Origin: Actinernus sp. WN-2022
Lineage: Eukaryota; Cnidaria; Anthozoa; Actiniaria; Actinernidae
Assembly: GCA_030867875.1 (NCBI GenBank)
Contig: JAOWCC010001589.1
Location: 72,625,537 to 72,689,536 of the forward strand
DNA length: 64,000 nucleotides
Reading direction: 5' to 3'
Part shown: piece after piece, positions 28,786-36,809 of the stretch
Position numbering within the stretch: the stretch's first letter is position 1
Layout of the letters: each line of letters begins with the position of its first letter
Translations under genes and position numbers: made by a program
The notes under the pieces: generated by a model
Databases searched by the model: none
What the model was told of the DNA's origin: nothing
The model's input: only the letters and a program-made list of their open reading frames with translations

Positions 28786-28826
28786 GTTGAAGCTATACGT
28801 ATATATAGTTATACCTTCAACATATA
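28786..28826. promoter_or_regulatory. Palindromic divergent promoter, 572-aa protein / penton
   Basis: Only 41 bases separate two outward ATGs. gttgaagctatacgtata pairs with tatagttataccttcaac in a nearly perfect palindrome. It carries the TATA-rich motif in both directions. Confidence 0.8.
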
Positions 28827-29492
28827 ATGACGATCCTTACTGTCACCACAACCTTGGCTGACCATACTGTCTACTTCGACGACCCTATTCTTATACGGAA
28901 CATTTCACTAGTCGAGGTCACTTTCGAGAATAGCTGGTGGAACCTAGAAACGGAGGCTACGTTCGAGTGGGATACCGGAGGCTTAGGGTTCCCATACAAA
29001 ATCTATCCGGGGTCTCATAATATACGTACACTCAAGCCCTTCTTCAATGAAGCTATGTCGAATAAAGTCGTAAGCTTTATAAATAGAGGTAGTAAGAGGG
29101 ATTGGATCCTAAAGGTTCAGAAAACAATCAAGCTCAGTAAGAATCTCTGCGAACTATTGGGTATCGAAGGAAATGAAGATGTGGAGGGAAACGTATCGCT
29201 AAAAATTGGACACTACGATCTGGTGATCAAAGATATCAACACAATGTATGTATACTGCGATGGGGTAGATTCCAATTTCTCACTACTAGAGGGAAAGCGA
29301 TCGAATGTACTGGCTAGCTTTAAAGTACGAGGCAGCTGGTTTGACGTAAATACGTATTCTACAACGCCCCCACTACCTGTCCGAGCTCCAGGGACAATGC
29401 AAAGCAGCCTTCGCCTTACGATTCGTGATGAGAAAGGCAACGTGGTAGACTTCCGTGGTCGACCTATACGATACGTGTTGAAGCTTGAGTAA
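28827..29492 (+). CDS. Penton-like minor capsid protein (single jelly-roll)
   Basis: Likely forms capsid vertices; 221 residues. The C-terminal segment SLRLTIRDEKGNVVDFRG and the preceding YVYCDGVDSNF region are typical of Polinton minor capsid proteins (PX-type). Beta-rich throughout, without catalytic motifs. Starts at the ATG after the palindromic promoter. Intact. The next gene starts 19 bases later on the same strand. Confidence 0.88.
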   Translation: MTILTVTTTLADHTVYFDDPILIRNISLVEVTFENSWWNLETEATFEWDTGGLGFPYKIYPGSHNIRTLKPFFNEAMSNKVVSFINRGSKRDWILKVQKTIKLSKNLCELLGIEGNEDVEGNVSLKIGHYDLVIKDINTMYVYCDGVDSNFSLLEGKRSNVLASFKVRGSWFDVNTYSTTPPLPVRAPGTMQSSLRLTIRDEKGNVVDFRGRPIRYVLKLE

Positions 29493-29511
29493 GCTATACG
29501 TATAACGTACA
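29493..29511 (+). promoter_or_regulatory. Promoter-like motif before the 200-aa gene
   Basis: gctatacgtataacgtac fills the gap between penton stop and the next ATG; it repeats the ctatacgtata core of the palindromic promoter at 28786-28826. Confidence 0.6.
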
Positions 29512-30114
29512 ATGGAAGGCGATTCGATTCAACCGTTTCCATCAGCACCAAGTATCTATCCACAGATCGCTAGTGACACTGGAAAGAACTTTAGACTGCA
29601 AACGATCCGAGACACGCTTTCGGACATAGAAGTTCAAGAAAGGCACTACGAAGGTGTGCGCAAGAAATATGCACGTTCTCAAGGAATAGTTCATGGCATC
29701 GCAGTGATAACTGGAGGTCTATCTGTGATCTTATCTGGATCTGGATTGGGCGCAGCGTTGACTGGGGTTGGAATAGTGATTGGTCTGCCACTTGGAGTTA
29801 TTGGTGGGCTATGTGGATTAATTTCAGCATCTACGACCCTTGGAGCTAAGAAGTTAGGAATGAAGGTTTCTAAGCATGAAAAGACAACTATGTTGGCAAA
29901 GGCAAAAATCAATACGATTCGCGATTTAGTATCAAAGGCCTTACGCGATGAAAACATATCCGACTCCGAATACAGTCTCATCCTGAACGAAGCGAATAAG
30001 TATGAGATCATGAGATCTGAAATTCGTCGCAAGGCTTCCATAGGTGAAAAAAGCATTCGAGCCGAACTCAAGCAAGAAGTGCAAAAGGAAATGCGAGAAA
30101 AACTTGGAATGTAA
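29512..30114 (+). CDS. Polinton membrane-associated protein, 200 aa
   Basis: Unknown function. A Gly/Leu/Ile-rich hydrophobic region (residues 58-112, with LTGVGIVIGLPLGVIGGLCG) sits between a charged N-terminal helix and a charged C-terminal part (residues 120-200, Lys/Glu/Arg rich). Similar proteins are frequent in cnidarian Polintons as I recall. The C-terminal region ends 3 bases before the convergent TFIIB-like gene. A membrane-active or scaffold role is possible. Confidence 0.83.
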   Translation: MEGDSIQPFPSAPSIYPQIASDTGKNFRLQTIRDTLSDIEVQERHYEGVRKKYARSQGIVHGIAVITGGLSVILSGSGLGAALTGVGIVIGLPLGVIGGLCGLISASTTLGAKKLGMKVSKHEKTTMLAKAKINTIRDLVSKALRDENISDSEYSLILNEANKYEIMRSEIRRKASIGEKSIRAELKQEVQKEMREKLGM

Positions 30115-30117
30115 GAA

Positions 30118-31110
30118 TCAACGTTTCCTATGAAAGGAACGAACATGGTTCTCACTTTCACTTTGCCAAGTCCTACTGCTAGTTAGCCTATGTCTAGTGT
30201 AGATTGGTTCGAAGTGGGAATGGTAAGAAGACAACTCCTTGACAAAACGCTTGACCGCATTTCCAAATATGCCACATCGCTTAACGACATCCTTAAAAGA
30301 CATAGACGATCCGGAGCGACGTAGCACCTCGTAACTTGCTCCAACGACTTTCGTCTTAAGCATTGATTTTGGGCCTATATTGTTTTCCATTGCCGTAGTA
30401 ACGACCTCGTGGACTATTTGTTGAACGTCCCTAGGTACTCCTACAAGATCTAGTTGTAGGAAAGTCGTTGCAATGTGAGGAACTAGGCGCTCAGCATCCA
30501 AGTCTACATCAATCTTATCGTCGTCACACAGAGAACGTATGAAGCCCTCTCCACTATGGATGCCTTCGTTTCTTAGTTGCATGAAGCGAGCGACCTCACC
30601 TTTAGATCGGACGAATCCACATTGTATGCATGCATGGTAGAGTAGAGCAGCTAAAATATTTTTCTTAGCATCGCTACGCTTGAGACAAACTTTCATTATT
30701 TGGGTGAATGCGTCGGCTACGATTCCTAACGTGTTCATAGGGAACGATAGGTCATAACTTTGTTCGTAAATAGTGTTGTACGCTCGTAGTTCTTGTAGGA
30801 GCGTTCGTCGTTTCAGTTCTATGTCATCATCGCTTTGCTTTGGTTTTGCGCGGTCTAGATCACTTTGATACTGAGATCCCTCCGGACCTACTATACGCAG
30901 TCGAGTAGTAATGATTTCGACCTTCGTTTCTTCACATGGTTCAACCTCGGAAACAAGACCACAGGTGGGACATACGAATTCCGTTCCTTGTATTTCAAAG
31001 GGGCAGAGACAATCGGGACATGTTTCACTGGCGTTAATATGTTCCACTTGTGGTTTGATATTCAGGCTTCTACGAATTCCAGGACCAAACAATCTGACTA
31101 GCTCGTCCAT
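30118..31110 (-). CDS. TFIIB-like transcription factor
   Basis: Probably recruits RNA polymerase to the element's own promoters; 330 residues. A zinc ribbon is visible (Cys31, 34, 47, 50: CPDC...CPTC). Two cyclin-like repeats follow, roughly 120-195 (KKNILAALLYHACIQCGF) and 205-300 (LKTKVVGASYEVLRRSG, then FGNAVKRFVKEL), the order found in TFIIB and Brf. VLTF-3-like late factors of large DNA viruses are the alternative. The ATG at 31110 is chosen over an upstream alternative start at 31182, which would run through poly-A-rich hairpin sequence. The promoter motif tatagttgtatc abuts the ATG. Confidence 0.78.
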   Translation of the reverse strand: MDELVRLFGPGIRRSLNIKPQVEHINASETCPDCLCPFEIQGTEFVCPTCGLVSEVEPCEETKVEIITTRLRIVGPEGSQYQSDLDRAKPKQSDDDIELKRRTLLQELRAYNTIYEQSYDLSFPMNTLGIVADAFTQIMKVCLKRSDAKKNILAALLYHACIQCGFVRSKGEVARFMQLRNEGIHSGEGFIRSLCDDDKIDVDLDAERLVPHIATTFLQLDLVGVPRDVQQIVHEVVTTAMENNIGPKSMLKTKVVGASYEVLRRSGSSMSFKDVVKRCGIFGNAVKRFVKELSSYHSHFEPIYTRHRLTSSRTWQSESENHVRSFHRKR

Positions 31111-31135
31111 GATACAACTATAGATGTTTATATGT
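31111..31135 (-). promoter_or_regulatory. Promoter-like motif of the TFIIB-like gene
   Basis: On the minus strand, aaacatataaacatctatag then ttgtatc precedes the ATG. The TATAGTTGTATC core differs by one base from the TATAGTTATATC motif at the element ends. Confidence 0.6.
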
Positions 31136-31150
31136 TTAAATAAAAAAAAA

Positions 31151-31212
31151 AAAAGAAAAAAAGAATGAAGAGGGCCACGCAACGACCTTCTTCATTCTTC
31201 TTTTTTTCTTTT
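31151..31212. terminator. Hairpin with A/T-tract stem
   Basis: gaaaaaaagaatgaaga pairs with tcttcattcttctttttttc (three-base bulge) around a GC-rich loop. It lies 3' of the zinc-binding gene and upstream of the TFIIB-like gene, the same arrangement as the hairpin at 22300-22339. Confidence 0.6.
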
Positions 31213-31225
31213 TTCGTGGCTATTC

Positions 31226-31657
31226 CTAAGCGTCCTTCTCGTTCCTCAAGGCAGCCAACACCTCGTTGAGCGCATGGTTGAGAGACTCTCCAAGACCTTC
31301 CACTGGTTCCAGCACTCTTGGTTCTGCGGGCAATGCTACCTCCGGTTCCACCATGTTTGGCTCCTCCTTTCTTGGATCCTCTAGCTTCTTGCTGGACTTC
31401 TTAGCGCGTCTTATATAGACACCGGAAGACTTCACCTTGATGGTGAGACGGTCGCATCCTGAGCAAAGCTCGTAATCAGTACGACATCCTTTACCGCACT
31501 TCGAGCATGGTACATATGGGGCACAGCCTTTTGAGATTTGTTAGTTGTGCTGGGAACAGAACTTTGTTGTCTTCGAAATCTTCTTTGTGCATTTCGTGTC
31601 CTTCCCTCTCATCAACCAATCACAAGTTATTACGGCGGCGGCAGCTACGTTCGACAT
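31226..31657 (-). pseudogene. Small zinc-binding protein gene with an in-frame stop
   Basis: From the ATG at 31657 the frame runs 38 codons with a cysteine/histidine pattern (TCDWLMRGKDTKC...FCSQH), meets TAA at 31541-31543, and then stays open in the same frame to 31226. The part after the stop has a dense cysteine cluster (VPCSKCGKGC, LCSGCDR), then a Lys/Glu/Pro-rich tail (VEPEVALPAEP). Both halves look like one cysteine-rich protein. The second half has no early ATG. The stop could be a recent inactivating mutation, readthrough, or a sequence error. Function unknown. Confidence 0.6.
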
Positions 31658-31799
31658 GTTTGATCTGTATGGCGTTAATGTGTACTAAGATGACAACGTA
31701 AACTAGTATTGTGGAATAAAGAATATATACTAATACCATTTGGTGGCAATATACAGTATAGTAATCATTCCTTTAACATATACTTCAAGTTTTGGATTT

Positions 31800-32501
31800 T
31801 TAGGTGTAAGAATATCTAGTGATCCTTTGGGTGATGTTGAATTGCTTTTCGAACCACTCAATCACCTCACGATGGCGCCCTTCGTAGGCAGTTTGTAGAG
31901 CATGCCAAGTTTCTGGTCTTTCCAGCGATGTGAGCTGGAAGCGCTCGATAAGCCACTTAATTATTTCGAGATGGCCATTCATAGAGGCGTTCTCTATAAT
32001 GTTGAAAACGTATCCAAATTTATCTACTTCCAAAAAACCATCCATAGGGTCGTAATTATATGTATATCCCCTATCTATGGTAAGCTGGAAGTGGTCGATG
32101 AACCATTTTACTATTTCAAGGTGACCATTCGTAGAGGCCTTGTTCAGAGCACAACAAGCAAGTTCACCCTCTATGGTAAGCTGGAAGTAATTGATAAGCC
32201 ATTTAACGACGTCGAGGTTGCCACGTCCACTAAAACGAGCTAGGGGGCTTGAACAGTCTTCCTCTTTGGGGACGCCGAACTTTTTGGCCAAGCCGTCTCG
32301 ATCGGCGTCGTCGTGGGTGGACTCAAGACCTAGTGTGAGTACTCGCGTGCGGAACTCCTTGTCCGTGTTCTCGTAGCGCGAGAGAGCTGCGGCATCTTTT
32401 AGGCGTTTCGATGTCCTTGAGATGCTTGCGAATGACCAAGGATCTGCATGCTCTACGATCTTAGTCAGAATTTCTAGAGGGAGGCACGATATATAATCCA
32501 T
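31800..32501 (-). CDS. F-box-like protein with ankyrin repeats
   Basis: 233 residues. Residues 4-40 (LPLEILTKIVEHADPWSFAS, then SKRLKDAA) fit an F-box, which binds Skp1 in SCF ubiquitin ligases. Four ankyrin-type repeats follow near 88-110, 118-142, 167-191 and 200-224, with cores GNLDVVKWLI, GHLEIVKWFI, GHLEIIKWLI and RHREVIEWFE. The GHLEIVKWL style is frequent in large DNA virus ankyrin proteins. The ATG lies 11 bases inside the right terminal repeat, whose ATAGTTATATCGA motif would drive it. Not part of the usual Polinton core; a likely accessory gene for redirecting host ubiquitination, which is inference. Confidence 0.82.
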   Translation of the reverse strand: MDYISCLPLEILTKIVEHADPWSFASISRTSKRLKDAAALSRYENTDKEFRTRVLTLGLESTHDDADRDGLAKKFGVPKEEDCSSPLARFSGRGNLDVVKWLINYFQLTIEGELACCALNKASTNGHLEIVKWFIDHFQLTIDRGYTYNYDPMDGFLEVDKFGYVFNIIENASMNGHLEIIKWLIERFQLTSLERPETWHALQTAYEGRHREVIEWFEKQFNITQRITRYSYT

Positions 32502-32512
32502 AGTGGAAGAGA

Positions 32513-32840
32513 TCGATATAACTATATGTAATCATATCTCTAATAGGATTATCAAGTTGGATTTTACGTACAAGAATGTCTAGTGACACTTTGAATGACC
32601 CTTAGTTACCCCTAGTAGTATAGTCGGAGTCAGATAAATACAACTTTTTCTTGTGCAACAAAACTCAAACTAGCGACCACTAAAATCGAAAATATTCTTG
32701 CACAAGGGGCGTCATGAAGTGGATTTCTGAATTCACTTTATGACGCCCCTTGTGCAAGAATATTTTCGATTTTAGTGGTCGCTAGTTTGAGTTTTGTTGT
32801 GCAAGAAAAAGTGGTATTTATCTGACTCCGACTATACTAC
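32513..32840. repeat. Polinton right terminal inverted repeat
   Basis: It mirrors the left repeat and has the same internal hairpin (arms 32615-32721 and 32734-32840). Differences are scattered, for example gttgtgcaag here against gttgcacaag on the left. The inner edge sits 11 bases from the F-box/ankyrin start codon. Confidence 0.95.
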
Positions 32841-32847
32841 TTTACAA
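32841..32847. other. Right target-site duplication
   Basis: tttacaa directly after the right repeat end ctatactac, matching the left flank. Confidence 0.8.
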
Positions 32848-33612
32848 TATAAATTATGCAAATACATTTGAGTGGCAAGTTTTTCATTGGCTAAAAACCG
32901 ACAATGTCTCAGCTCGCGCGCCCAGCCGTGAGTGGGGAGAGGATCGCGGGTTCAGCGAACCCCCACGGCTGGAAACCGAGCCTACTGTAAAAGCTGCAGA
33001 TCAGTCAGTTTCAATATATTTTTTTAGTCTCTAGTAAATTCTTATCATTCACGATTTCCGATGTTAGACAAGAGAGCGATTTAATTTTATAGCAATTACA
33101 TTGTATTTTAGAATGTAGATTAGCCGGAAAATCTATTGCCGGGATACAGATAATTCTCGATCTCTCTTATTTACGAACTAGCAATCCGGGTTTCACTATA
33201 AACAATGAACAAGTCAAACTTAGGACTTATAAACTGCTGATCATTACCTTAGTGATTTCTCCACTGAATTCTCCCTGTAGCCCGGATCCAGTAACAGCAC
33301 AACCTGAAAGCCGTACCAGGGAAAATACCCTGGGGAAAAAAAATAACCCAAAAAGATAAGAAACCTCTGCTAGCTAGCACTACTTACTAGCAGGCCACTT
33401 CCAAGCGATATTCGTCCAGCTTTCAACTCGGTCGCCAGCGGCTCTATTTCCCCCTAAATCATCAACATCCGGCAATAAATTTAAAGAGAAAGACACATTA
33501 CTATGTTCTGAAGAATCTGATGCAGATTTTAGGTCGTTATTTACTAAACCACAGCAAAATTCGCAGTGTGTAAGAAGAAATGTATGGGTTCGAAACAACT
33601 TGAGAACGATGC
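32848..33612. other. Polinton right flank, no recognised gene
   Basis: Contains ggctggaaaccgagcctact near 32960, shared in reverse complement with about 16150-16175, and an unassigned minus-strand frame at 33380-33598. No splice-supported coding sequence was found. Confidence 0.5.
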
Positions 33613-33849
33613 GTTAAGTGTATGACGTCACATAGGCTAAAAAATGACTAGGCATTCCTCGCCCACGGAACGGATTCGCGTAATGGCGGACGTGATTTTG
33701 ACGGTAAACTCTTTAAAATGTGTGGTCTAATTGGCCCCTTTGCAAACTTTTTTCACTGATTTGGATATTTCTGCCACTGTTTGTTCTTATGGAATACAAA
33801 AAAGTGGCAAAAGAAATGGTCAAATTTCGTCGTAGTGGCACTTTAAAGG
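33613..33849. repeat. Right arm of the inverted repeat flanking the Polinton
   Basis: gttaagtgtatgacgtcac, cgcgtaatggcggacgtg and gtcgtagtggcactttaaag pair with 14717-14950. The middle of the arms has diverged. Confidence 0.55.
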
Positions 33850-34275
33850 TTAGGGTGAAGTGTGGGGGGAGGGGTGGGGGTTTCCCAGAAATCGGGATTG
33901 ATCCAAAAATCTTAGTGTGCGTTCGATTGACCGTATTCCGGAATAAGTTTTCGCCCACATCTTGACAGCTGTCTTAAGAATACACAGAATCACTTGTATC
34001 GGCATTATTACAACCACTGGAATACTAAATGTTATGATAACATATCAATAGAGCGGTTGTCGATCGAGTAATTACATAGCCAATCACAGGAGCAAATGAA
34101 AACGTAATGAGCCGATCACGAGAAAAAGTAAACGCAATCGTCAACTGTCGCTAAAGCAAAACCCGATTGCGTGATTGCGTTTGGTTTTAGTTTAGAACTT
34201 GATTGGCTGATAATTACAAAGCATTTCTCACAGCCAATAGAAAAGCTAAGCAAACGCAAAACCAAAGCAATCACC

Positions 34276-34418
34276 TAGGCCATTTTGACGATGTTGCGCA
34301 CGCATTGAAAACAAAAGCATGTGGCCCGCCAAAACTCAATGTTGCATGACAATCTTTTGTTTTCTTGATGCATGTATATTGTTCTCAATGCGCGCGCAAC
34401 ATCGTCAAAATGGCCTAT
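34276..34418. repeat. Short fold-back MITE, sibling of 10745-10888
   Basis: taggccattttgacgatgtt pairs with aacatcgtcaaaatggccta around a core of about 85 bases. Confidence 0.85.
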
Positions 34419-35096
34419 TGCTTTAGACACTCATCGAAAACGGCTCTATCATATATTACTAATAATAACAAGATCCCCTGTTTTCCTTTGTTTGTTTAGG
34501 GAAATTTAATCTCGAATATCCCTCATCATCATGCATACTTTAACAAATCTCCCTCATTCACCATGCAAGAGGGAAACTTAGGAGAGCATGCGCACTGGCG
34601 AGAGACATCAAAGTCCCCCTGACCGCATCGGGTCAGAGCGAGTACTCTATGAATACTATGTCGTCTAACCTGCGACCTCTGTTGATTTGTGTGTGCGCGA
34701 TGCACCCCTCTTGATTCCTTTCACCACCGTCTTTCATGTGGGATGCTTAAAACCATGTACGTATGGTATTTGAATATTTAGTCAAGTACATAATTACATT
34801 GTGTTTTACCGCTATTCTTCTCAAAAACAACAGTTGTCCCCAGAGGAAGCCAGGCTCATTCAATCTATTGCGCTCAATCGAATTTTATAACAAAACGTTT
34901 TCGAAAGCCACTCAACTGCGACGTGTTTACTTCTAGCAGAAAGAACTAAACTTCTCGCAGATCTACGTAATTTCACTCACCGAAGCGGCTCGGGAAATTA
35001 CTTCGATTTTGACAAACACGCGTGAAATTTATCCCTAATTCCACTCGTCTCCATTTGATTTACCTATACTAATTTCCCGAAATGTCATGCTATTAC
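34419..35096. other. Intergenic, nothing recognised
   Basis: No coding frame with splice support or TE domain was seen in this stretch; it has ordinary AT-rich composition. Confidence 0.5.
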
Positions 35097-35747
35097 AGAC
35101 CCTTTTCTTATTCCTTACTGCGCATGCTCGACGAAATCGTAAGGCTCTGGGAAACTCCAGAATTTAGATAGCCCTGATTGGTGTTTAATAACACAATACA
35201 GATGACGTCGCGCGTAATTTGCATTTGAAGGGAAGAAGGCGAAACGGCGGGCGAACACGAGTCACGAGCGTGTCTATATTATTATGTGAGTCTATACGAG
35301 ACTAAACAGTGCAACCTTTTTTTTTTTTTTTTTTTTTTTTACTTTTTTTACTTTTTTTATTGTTTATTAATACACTTGACCATTACAAATAGTGGTACCT
35401 TACAAACTACAAACTAGCTACTATGACGTACAAATATTAGTAAATATAGTGACATTATTTTTGATTTACAGAAGAATTGGAATTAATTTTTCGAATTTTC
35501 TTAAATGGGACCCCAGTTTACTATTTTTCAGAGCGATTTTATACTCAATTTTTTCATAGTATTTTAACTTACTAATGAATTGAGGTAGAGTAGGGACACG
35601 TCCACTTTAAACAGTGCAACCTATTTCATAAACAAACTTTAAAAAAAGTTAAATTACTATAAACCACGATGACAAGTATATTGCAATCGTGAACATATGA
35701 TTTTAGCCGGGGTTTTAATTTACTAGGCTTATATTGTCTTTTATATA

Positions 35748-35984
35748 TCAGGACGAAAATACTGTAATAGCAAATTTAAACAAGCATTCACTACTGACTA
35801 CCCGGTCACCAGCATTCACCAGTCTTGCATATGCATGCGCCTCATCAACAACTATACATGTACCTTGTATTTCTCTGAAATTTGGTAGACAGTCTGTAGC
35901 ATGGAACAGTTTGTTTGGTATTTTTGTCCACCCATATATTAGTAAACCTTGAGTAAACCCCAGCCGAATCCTATGAGCAGCCAT
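35748..35984 (-). pseudogene. Helicase-like fragment (VVDEAHA)
   Basis: The frame has GTCIVVDEAHAYARLVN, which resembles a Walker B DEAH box, preceded by FTQGLLIYGWTKIPN. It is short and no complete helicase is present. It may belong to the same transposon gene as the RecQ-like remnant on the other strand, rearranged. Confidence 0.4.
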
Positions 35985-36119
35985 TCTCGTTCCCAGTGCC
36001 TCCTCAACTAACTGAAAAATCGTGGGCTCTGGTAAGACACGAAACCGGATGTCCTAGATTCTAGGACATTGAAACTGCGCATGCTCTTAGAACTCATTTC
36101 CGATTTGCTAACTAAAGCA

Positions 36120-36300
36120 ATGGCGGACTTCATGGAAGCTATCCAGTTCGCCCTTGCAAAACTTAAAATTATGTTTTCTTTAAAAACTAAACAATTGGAA
36201 GCTATTCGGGTAATTCTGTGTCCTTCCGACCGGTTATGGTAAATCGTTAATTTACCAAAGTTTACCGTTTGAGTTTAATGCTCTTCAAGGATCATCCAAC
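36120..36300 (+). pseudogene. RecQ-like helicase remnant with a frame break
   Basis: One frame reads MADFMEAIQFALAKLKIMFS then LKTKQLEAIRVIL and soon stops; a shifted frame continues at TGYGKSLIYQSLPFEF, which contains a Walker A-like GYGKS. Together they match the Q-motif/Walker A region of RecQ-type helicases carried by some cnidarian DNA transposons. The frame break lies near 36222-36232. Confidence 0.6.
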
Positions 36301-36320
36301 TCAATCTCCTCTCAACGCAA

Positions 36321-36809
36321 TTATCGAGGAGTGCACAGAACGTGCTGATTTTCAGCTGCTGGATTAGACTGCAGGGCTGGTGGTCGAGGAAGAATAGGCC
36401 TATGTACCTGTTGTAGGTTAGCAAGGGCTATAGCACTTGCACTCGGCGCGGAATGTGTTTCTCTTGGTCGTTTTGATGGTGGATTACTAGGAGAGCTATA
36501 ATTTTGCTTTCGACCTCGTTTTAGGCTGGAATTTTTGATCGCCGCGGTTTGATGTTCATGTGATTGCTGAACCATCTCACGGAATTTTTCGTCAGTTTCA
36601 AGAGAGCGTTTGCACGGACAGCATATTTTTGTAGGGTAGGATTCTTCCCAGAAAATTAACGGATGGCTTAGATAAGAACCCAAACTTTTCCTTAGGTCGC
36701 TGTTTAAAATCACTGGGTGATTCTTATCCGATATTACGGCGTTGCAGCAAATGCATGTATTTCGATCGAAAAGCTTTTCTGCTGCCTTTTTTGGCGTAAT
36801 ATCAGTCAT
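36321..36809 (-). CDS. Zinc-finger-like transposon protein, 162 aa
   Basis: Four N-terminal cysteines fall in two CxxC-type pairs (TCICCNAV and KICCPCKRS), spaced about 40 residues apart, then a Lys/Ser/Pro-rich region. It looks like a small DNA-binding protein carried by the surrounding transposon. No database family assigned; it may be a fragment of a longer protein. Confidence 0.5.
   Translation of the reverse strand: MTDITPKKAAEKLFDRNTCICCNAVISDKNHPVILNSDLRKSLGSYLSHPLIFWEESYPTKICCPCKRSLETDEKFREMVQQSHEHQTAAIKNSSLKRGRKQNYSSPSNPPSKRPRETHSAPSASAIALANLQQVHRPILPRPPALQSNPAAENQHVLCTPR

Larger units (their letters stand above)
17170..32840. mobile_element. Polinton/Maverick, near-complete
   Basis: A 15,671-bp element with 328-bp terminal inverted repeats, flanked on both sides by tttacaa (17163-17169 and 32841-32847), consistent with the short target duplication of Polintons. 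It carries the family's core set: protein-primed polymerase B, retroviral-type integrase, packaging ATPase, double-jelly-roll MCP and a penton-like protein. Genes are tightly packed on both strands; two convergent pairs share their stop codons (21235-21238, 27067-27070). The two repeats differ by only a few bases, so insertion was recent. No cysteine protease was found. The element may be a viable virus-like form, but that is inference. Confidence 0.97.

Noticed and set aside
31226..31435. The 69-codon tail as a separate gene
   Set aside because: Its apparent start is a GTG and the cysteine-rich frame continues upstream, so it is the end of the interrupted gene at 31657-31226.
17170..32840. 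Herpes- or adenovirus-type integration
   Set aside because: Integrase, protein-primed polymerase, MCP type, TIR and short target duplication identify a Polinton.
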